In this document: one piece after another, positions 38,186 to 41,643 of the stretch
Layout of the letters: each line of letters starts with the position of its first letter
Numbering within the stretch: position 1 is the stretch's first letter
Origin: a virus
Virus record (IMG/VR): IMGVR_UViG_3300050821_012623
Coordinates: 1-41,643 of that record
Direction: 5' to 3' (one strand)
DNA: 41,643 bases
The notes under the pieces: generated by a model
Seen by the model: only the letters and a program-made list of their open reading frames with translations
Told to the model about the DNA's origin: nothing
Databases searched by the model: none
Program-made: the position numbers and the translations under genes

Positions 38186-38479
38186 CTAGAGCGCCTTGCT
38201 CCAATCCACTTTCGCCAGCGCAGCCAGTTTCGTCTTGGTTTCCGCCGGCACCTGGGAAGCGAGCGCATTCACGACCAGCTCGAGGGCTGCCAGCCGGCCT
38301 TCCGTACTGCGCTGGGCAGGGAGCAGTCCTGTGGAATGCGCAGGAGTTCTGGTATTCAGGCTCTCGCCTGTCTTCACCTGGGCGCGCACGGCGGCGAGCG
38401 GATCGGACTTGGAGGCTGTCGCCGGAGAATGCTTGCCGGCCAGTTTCGCACGCACTGCGGCCAGAGGATCGGTTGTCAT
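38186..38479 (-). CDS. Ala/Leu-rich small protein with internal repeat (97 aa)
   Basis: Contains a duplicated motif: DPLAAVRAKLAGKHSP at about 4-19 and DPLAAVRAQVKTGES at about 26-40. C-terminal helices RLAALELVVNALASQVPAET and LAALAKVDWSKAL. Helical, unknown function. The internal duplication suggests two equivalent binding helices. Confidence 0.6.
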   Translation of the reverse strand: MTTDPLAAVRAKLAGKHSPATASKSDPLAAVRAQVKTGESLNTRTPAHSTGLLPAQRSTEGRLAALELVVNALASQVPAETKTKLAALAKVDWSKAL

Positions 38480-38480
38480 A

Positions 38481-38639
38481 TCAGCTCCTTACGGTGATCG
38501 ATCCGCCCACGGTGGCATGATAGGTCGCAGGCTGCGGCAGGCGCGCAAGGATAGCCTCGAGCACCTGGGTCTGCGCATCCAGAGCGTCAGCAATCAGCTG
38601 TAACGCCTTCAGGATGCGCTCTTCCTGGTCCCAGTCCAT
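38481..38639 (-). CDS. Small helical protein (52 aa)
   Basis: ATG 38639-38637 shares TGATG with the upstream stop. MDWDQEERILKALQLIADAL, then DAQTQVLEAILARLPQPATY, and a short strand HATVGGSITVRS. The last residues (ATVGGSITV) closely match the C-terminus of the upstream gene (ATVGGTITV), suggesting a shared beta-strand tail. Unknown function. Confidence 0.6.
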   Translation of the reverse strand: MDWDQEERILKALQLIADALDAQTQVLEAILARLPQPATYHATVGGSITVRS

Positions 38640-38965
38640 CAGCCCGTGACGGTAATGGTACCGCCGACCGTGGCCAGGAAAGTACCCGTGACGCCGCCGG
38701 AGCCGCTCTCAGTGACCACCACCGGCGTGCCGATTGTGGCGCCCGTGCTGTCGAGGTCGGTAAAGGTCACGGTGGCTTCCTTGGTGCCGTCCGTGCCCGT
38801 GAGGACTGCAGTCCAGGGGGGCGTCTCGGAGCCGTTCAGCGTGCCGGCGGGCAGCGTGGCACCGGAGTTGTCGGTCACCACATAGGCGGTGGCCGCAAAG
38901 GTCTGGCCGGGAGCCAGTGTGGTGGGCGTGGCGGACTTCGTGGCGACGATCGTAATCTGGCTCAT
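38639..38965 (-). CDS. Ig-like beta-sandwich protein (108 aa)
   Basis: All-beta with Thr/Val/Ser periodicity: MSQITIVATKSATPTTLAPG, QTFAATAYVVTDNSGATLPA, TKEATVTFTDLDSTGATIGT, ending ATVGGTITVTG. Looks like a single Ig/FnIII-like domain, often used in phages for weak carbohydrate binding or capsid decoration. Strongly translated position (TGATG coupling) before a small helical gene. Identity inferred. Confidence 0.6.
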   Translation of the reverse strand: MSQITIVATKSATPTTLAPGQTFAATAYVVTDNSGATLPAGTLNGSETPPWTAVLTGTDGTKEATVTFTDLDSTGATIGTPVVVTESGSGGVTGTFLATVGGTITVTG

Positions 38966-38977
38966 GGGAGACTCCGG

Positions 38978-39544
38978 TTATCCGCACTGCGCGAGCAATG
39001 CGGGGATGTTCTTGAAAGGGGCGGAAAGGGTAACAGAGGCGCGTGGCACAACGTAGTACGGCACCCCACTTAGCCACACGACATGCGCATTATCACAAGG
39101 GGTTGTTAGTGGGACTGTACCCACAATGAGCACGCCATAGGTGTCCGCTCCCGGCACCAGCATGTAGGCGATCGTGCTCGTGGTCACAAGCGTCACTGCG
39201 GTCCCGCTGGGTGGCGCCGGCACAGGTCCGATGAGCGTGATGCAGACCGGATTTGTGGGCGTGCTGGGACCGTTGGCCGAGTTCGCGGTGAGCTGACCGC
39301 ACCAGGTCCCAGCGGGCGTGTTCGGCGTCTGCACGGAGGTCAGATTCGGAGCGATCGTACCCCACACCGTCAGGGGCTGGCCTTTGAGGCCTGTCGACAG
39401 CGTGTAGCCCGTGAGCGGGCAATTTGTAATCGGGGTCTTGTCGCTGCAGGTGGTCGGCGCAGTCCAGAACCATGTGGGTGCAAAAACCGTCTGGGCCTGC
39501 AGAGGCAATGCGAACAGAGCGAGCAGCGACCACAGGTGTTTCAT
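38978..39544 (-). CDS. Exported beta-rich protein with signal peptide (188 aa)
   Basis: N-terminus MKHLWSLLALFALPLQAQTV is a signal peptide with likely cleavage after LQA. The mature part has Cys residues that could pair (TTCSDKT, TNCPLTG, GTWCGQL, NPVCITL, TPCDNAH, LAQCG) and FnIII-like strands (YTLSTGLKGQPLTVWGTIAP). Exported proteins are uncommon in phage virion operons; the protein may act in the periplasm or on the cell surface. Function unknown. Confidence 0.75.
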   Translation of the reverse strand: MKHLWSLLALFALPLQAQTVFAPTWFWTAPTTCSDKTPITNCPLTGYTLSTGLKGQPLTVWGTIAPNLTSVQTPNTPAGTWCGQLTANSANGPSTPTNPVCITLIGPVPAPPSGTAVTLVTTSTIAYMLVPGADTYGVLIVGTVPLTTPCDNAHVVWLSGVPYYVVPRASVTLSAPFKNIPALLAQCG

Positions 39545-39921
39545 ACGGTCTCGATCATTATCCCAAAATTCTGGTGGATTAGATCACGTTTCAGCAGCCA
39601 TTTTTCATCAGCATGGCCTTTTGCGTCTACCCAACGGATCCTGCCATCGGGTTCGACCAGAAGGAAATCGATCCGGATACGCCGCTTGTGCCCGGTCAAC
39701 GGCATGCTCACCTGACGTATGACGGCCCGATGAACGCCCGCAATGCGCTCGAGCTCGAACTGCTTGAATTTCTCCAGCTCACGCAGGGAATCGAACTTCA
39801 TCCCCTGCCAGGTGGTTTTCTCGTTGCCGAACTTGGGGGGCTTGGGCGGATCCAGCGGGTGGCGGATCTGCTGGTTCACCTTCGTGATGCGCTTGAGATC
39901 CTCGACCGTCCAGCGGGTCAT
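39541..39921 (-). CDS. DUF1064-type PD-(D/E)XK nuclease
   Basis: 126 residues. FGNEKTTWQGMKFDSLRELE (family start: K.....G..FDS..E), then FKQFELERIAGVHRAVIRQV, RRIRIDFLLVEPDGRIRWVD and AKGHADEKWLLKRDLIHQNF. The IDFLLVEP...WVDAKG pattern supplies the D...(D/E)xK residues (Asp then Asp-x-Lys) of a PD-(D/E)XK nuclease. DUF1064 proteins are small phage nucleases thought to act on recombination or packaging intermediates. With the Ref-like nuclease this phage has two potential DNA-junction processing enzymes. Confidence 0.8.
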   Translation of the reverse strand: MTRWTVEDLKRITKVNQQIRHPLDPPKPPKFGNEKTTWQGMKFDSLRELEKFKQFELERIAGVHRAVIRQVSMPLTGHKRRIRIDFLLVEPDGRIRWVDAKGHADEKWLLKRDLIHQNFGIMIETV

Positions 39922-40100
39922 TTCGGGTAATATCCCTGTGGCCGGTTCCAGAACCAGTGCGTTCCCAGAATCACCGCCTGAGCGACTGAAAACTCGATCA
40001 CCTGCTTCCAGGTGGGTGCCATACCCCAGATGTTCTCAGGAAGCCAGTGAGCGATCACCATCCCCGAAGCAACACAGACCCAGAGCAGCGTGCGCGTCAT
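39918..40100 (-). CDS. Small membrane protein (60 aa)
   Basis: Start ATG 40100-40098 overlaps the upstream stop (ATGA); the longer frame to 40304 is a shadow. Hydrophobic residues 4-24 (TLLWVCVASGMVIAHWLPEN) and 34-51 (VIEFSVAQAVILGTHWFWNR) give two membrane helices. Short two-helix proteins like this are frequent near phage lysis or accessory regions. Function unknown. Confidence 0.65.
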   Translation of the reverse strand: MTRTLLWVCVASGMVIAHWLPENIWGMAPTWKQVIEFSVAQAVILGTHWFWNRPQGYYPK

Positions 40101-40639
40101 GAGGATTTCTCCATATCGGCCTGACAGTGCGCTTTCGCACATTCCGCCGTACTGCATACGGGAGCCAATACGGCGCTTCCCTTGAAGGCGAGGTATTGCC
40201 AGCCCTTTCCCCCCGAAGTCCGCTCTGCGACCACGGTAAAGCGTCCTAGGGTGTCTTTGACGGTGTAATGGCCGGTCGTCGGGTCTTTGACCGGGGCGAG
40301 CCATATCAGGGCGGCAACGGCGGCCGAATCTGCCCCCGGCAACCTCGACTTGTCTACGCCGTGCTCTGCTACAGGTTGAGCTACGCCGCTGCCATTGAGA
40401 GGCGCAGAAGTCCCCAGGGGTTGGGATAGGGCTTCCCTCACGGAGGTCTCGCGATGCTCCGCTTCTGCATTGATCGATGGGGTTTTTCCTGCAGGGGGAT
40501 AACCCAAAACCCCGCCAGCCTCTTGGCCTGCAGGCCCGCTGGCTATGACCTTTTTCGTGCGCTGCGCCAATAGCGCGTTCATCTGCGCTTCCGATTTCAA
40601 GCGGTTTGGCGTGGCGTAGTAACTCGGTACCCGGCTCAC
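40097..40639 (-). CDS. Unknown protein (180 aa), GTG start
   Basis: GTG at 40639-40637 overlaps the stop of the small membrane gene upstream (GTGA). Polar N-terminal 100 residues (EAGGVLGYPPAGKTPSINAE), then a compact C-terminal domain (AAVAALIWLAPVKDPTTGHY, TVKDTLGRFTVVAERTSGGK, WQYLAFKGSAVLAPVCSTAE) ending in a Cys-rich helix. No family recognised. A tRNA-D-arm-like segment is embedded in its coding sequence at 40361-40383. Confidence 0.6.
   Translation of the reverse strand: MSRVPSYYATPNRLKSEAQMNALLAQRTKKVIASGPAGQEAGGVLGYPPAGKTPSINAEAEHRETSVREALSQPLGTSAPLNGSGVAQPVAEHGVDKSRLPGADSAAVAALIWLAPVKDPTTGHYTVKDTLGRFTVVAERTSGGKGWQYLAFKGSAVLAPVCSTAECAKAHCQADMEKSS
40322..40392 (-). other. tRNA-like remnant inside a coding gene
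   Basis: On the minus strand, 40383-40361 reads TAGCTCAACCTGTAGCAGAG followed by CAC, close to a tRNA D-arm (TAGCTCA...TGGTAGAGCAC). About 33 bases later, GATTCGGCC (near 40330-40322) is a poor T-arm. Acceptor and anticodon stems do not form convincingly. The encoded VAQPVAEHGVDKSRLPG resembles the peptide seen when tRNA genes are translated. Best read as a degenerate tRNA-derived segment or coincidence. Confidence 0.3.
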
Positions 40640-40752
40640 GCGCGCCTCACGAACAGCGAGGGAAGGAAGAATATCGCGGTCGCCACGCTCACGGCAAAGA
40701 CGAATACCGCCAGCACCAGGAAGATAGCGAGCTGTTCATACCAAGGCCTCAT
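40636..40752 (-). CDS. Very small membrane protein (38 aa)
   Basis: ATG at 40752-40750 overlaps the upstream stop (ATGA) and its stop overlaps the next GTG. MRPWYEQLAIFLVLAVFVFA, then VSVATAIFFLPSLFVRRA. A single helix at residues 8-32 with a basic end, N-out or N-in undetermined. Supported by overlaps and hydrophobicity; function unknown. Confidence 0.6.
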   Translation of the reverse strand: MRPWYEQLAIFLVLAVFVFAVSVATAIFFLPSLFVRRA

Positions 40753-41009
40753 TTCACGCTGCGATTCAGGATCTCCGTCAGCTTCTCCACCGCACCGCGC
40801 ATCGCATCGTTCTGCAACGATTGCTGCCACCGTCTGACCCTGCCAGCTCCCGGTTTCGTATCCGGTAACTCCGCGATCCTGAACTCCGCCGTCGTCCAGC
40901 GATCCCCGCACACCCTGCACTTGTACCGCCGGCGCACGTAATCGCTCTCCTGACGGGAATCGGTGCACTGCGCCTGTTTTGAACACTTCGGGCATACCTT
41001 GATACTCAC
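40749..41009 (-). CDS. NrdR-like zinc-ribbon protein
   Basis: 86 residues from a GTG start. N-terminal VCPKCSKQAQCTDSRQESDY and VRRRYKCRVCGDRWTTAEFR (two CxxC pairs, DSR and RRRYxC motifs) match the zinc ribbon of NrdR, the repressor of ribonucleotide reductase genes. The ATP-cone domain of NrdR is absent, and the C-terminal half is a short helix (RWQQSLQNDAMRGAVEKLTE). So it is a small stand-alone ribbon, probably DNA- or RNA-binding. Upstream 51 bases (41010-41060) hold no clear promoter. Confidence 0.75.
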   Translation of the reverse strand: MSIKVCPKCSKQAQCTDSRQESDYVRRRYKCRVCGDRWTTAEFRIAELPDTKPGAGRVRRWQQSLQNDAMRGAVEKLTEILNRSVK

Positions 41010-41060
41010 GGGTCTACATATTGCTGATGGGTACCATGACTGGTATTCTACGCCCCGTGG

Positions 41061-41312
41061 TCACTCCAATGAAAGCCCTCGTCGAATTAATTCTTGCGAA
41101 CCCGTTTGCGTTTCAACGCGCTCAGATTCCCTGCGCCCTGTGGGGTCTGTGGGAGCAGTCTCTTGCGGACCGAAATACCGTGCCGCAAAGGCCAGCTCCG
41201 CATCTGAAGGCTGCCTGAGCCAGAAGGGCGCCTCGCATTTGCAGCCCAGCATGTGCTGACAGCCGGGCTGGGTTTTGCGAGGACGGCGATAAGCGTTGAG
41301 TTCCAAAGTCAT
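41061..41312 (-). CDS. Small Cys-containing protein (83 aa)
   Basis: ATG 41312-41310 shares ATGA with the stop of the HGTRS-type gene; the longer frame to 41468 is a shadow. MTLELNAYRRPRKTQPGCQH, then MLGCKCEAPFWLRQPSDAEL; Cys/His cluster GCQHMLGCKC could bind zinc. Polar tail. Unknown function. Confidence 0.6.
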   Translation of the reverse strand: MTLELNAYRRPRKTQPGCQHMLGCKCEAPFWLRQPSDAELAFAARYFGPQETAPTDPTGRRESERVETQTGSQELIRRGLSLE

Positions 41313-41518
41313 GCGATTACCTGCGCTGCTCGCCTTAGAGCCCTGATTCCCGCCTGGCGGTCTCTCTCGCGCTTCAGCTTGGCCTGTCCAGCCGGCGTCA
41401 TGATCCAGCGCCGGTAATGCTCCGGGCCATAGGCACGGTCGGCTTTCACGCATTCCAGGCAGCGGCAACCGCCGAGATACATCGACCTCGTGCCGTGCTT
41501 ACGGAAGACCTTTTTCAC
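41309..41518 (-). CDS. HGTRS-type small zinc-binding protein (69 aa), paralogue of 513-674
   Basis: GTG at 41518-41516 overlaps the TGA of the Ala-repeat gene (GTGA). Sequence MKKVFRKHGTRSMYLGGCRC, then LECVKADRAYGPEHYRRWIM and a basic helix (GQAKLKRERDRQAGIRALRR). The HGTRS.Y...CRC..C pattern equals that of the 513-674 protein, which lies just upstream of the Ala-repeat gene. So two relatives flank that gene. Confidence 0.75.
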   Translation of the reverse strand: MKKVFRKHGTRSMYLGGCRCLECVKADRAYGPEHYRRWIMTPAGQAKLKRERDRQAGIRALRRAAQVIA

Positions 41519-41643
41519 GCTTGGGCCAGCAGTTCAATGAGCTTGTTCGCCATGCGGGTATAGCACTTGGAGCGAGCGGCGTAGGCGGCGGCGTAGGCGT
41601 AGGCGGCGGCGGCGTCGGCGGCGTCGGCGGCGTCGGCGGCGGC
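41515..41643 (-). CDS. Ala-rich repeat protein, C-terminal part (continues at 519-1)
   Basis: 43 codons open to the window end and in frame with the minus-strand ORF at 1-519. The repeat (Ala/Asp/Tyr, 23 residues) is followed by a unique end RSKCYTRMANKLIELLAQA, an amphipathic helix closing at TGA 41517-41515. Together with the left part this is one gene of about 215 residues. The repeat copy number at the junction is uncertain. Confidence 0.85.
   Translation of the reverse strand, partial: AAADAADAADAAAAYAYAAAYAARSKCYTRMANKLIELLAQA
41576..41643. repeat. GCC/GAC/TAC triplet repeat, right end copy
   Basis: Continuation of the low-complexity tract at 1-57. The two ends share the same repeat unit and frame, so they are the two sides of one repeat, not a true terminal repeat. 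This supports a circular assembly. Confidence 0.85.

Noticed and set aside
40322-40392. Functional tRNA gene
   Set aside because: Only the D-arm fits. Acceptor and anticodon stems do not pair, and the D-to-T distance is six bases too long.
41021-41218. 65-aa plus-strand ORF
   Set aside because: Overlaps the minus-strand gene 41061-41312, which is coupled by ATGA to its neighbour; the plus ORF lacks a ribosome site.

Overview
The window reads as the complete genome of a tailed, podovirus-like bacteriophage (Caudoviricetes), about 41.6 kb, cut open inside one gene. The evidence is a full set of head and short-tail genes (terminase, portal, scaffold, coat, adaptor, tail nozzle, tail fibre, tailspike, internal virion proteins), almost no intergenic space, and stop/start overlaps (ATGA, GTGA, TAATG, TGATG) between most neighbours. 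The two ends carry the same Ala-coding GCC/GAC/TAC triplet repeat in the same minus-strand frame. The N-terminal part of that gene lies at 1-519 and its C-terminal part at 41515-41643, so the sequence very probably closes into a circle and the assembly stopped in the repeat. The high GC, Shine-Dalgarno-led starts and protein families suggest a phage of a Gram-negative, probably proteobacterial host. The host is an inference.

Layout. A control region at 3478-3573 separates two transcription units. Leftward (minus) from 3477 run an HTH repressor-like gene, small zinc-binding and DUF551-like genes and a replication-organizer-like gene. The same orientation then continues across the circle junction (1/41643) through almost the whole genome down to 7488. 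Rightward (plus) from 3574 to 7437 runs a compact cassette: DUF7352-like protein, small membrane protein (frameshifted as given), SSB with an acidic DDDIPF tail, Ref-like HNH nuclease, exported protein, DNA methyltransferase and unknowns.

Right part, read leftward from 41518: small zinc-finger and membrane proteins, a DUF1064-type nuclease, an exported protein, several unknowns, then TerS (36605-36291), TerL (36331-34868), accessory genes including a collagen/glycine-rich protein, portal (32330-29775), FmdB-like protein, scaffold (29414-28254), coat (28235-27252), a probable head protein, and a 646-residue enzyme with a glycosyltransferase, a DUF115/Maf-like and a methyltransferase domain. 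Then come the adaptor, tail nozzle, tail fibre, second glycine-rich protein, a GNAT acetyltransferase, a heme-oxygenase-like diiron protein, Q/P/A-rich internal virion proteins, the tailspike, a membrane-protein/lysis-like cluster and a LuxR-type HTH gene.

Three free-standing HNH/endonuclease-VII-type genes sit in the late unit at 8596, 17305 and 22095. No DNA polymerase, helicase, integrase, capsid protease or recognisable endolysin was found, so the phage probably uses host replication enzymes and either lyses by an unusual enzyme or has one I could not recognise. The most interesting parts are the tri-domain glycosylation-type enzyme in the virion operon, the diiron-like enzyme among the ejection-protein genes, apparently leaderless promoters (one controlling the repressor), small membrane genes lying antisense in the late unit, and the Ala/Asp/Tyr repeat protein at the circle junction.
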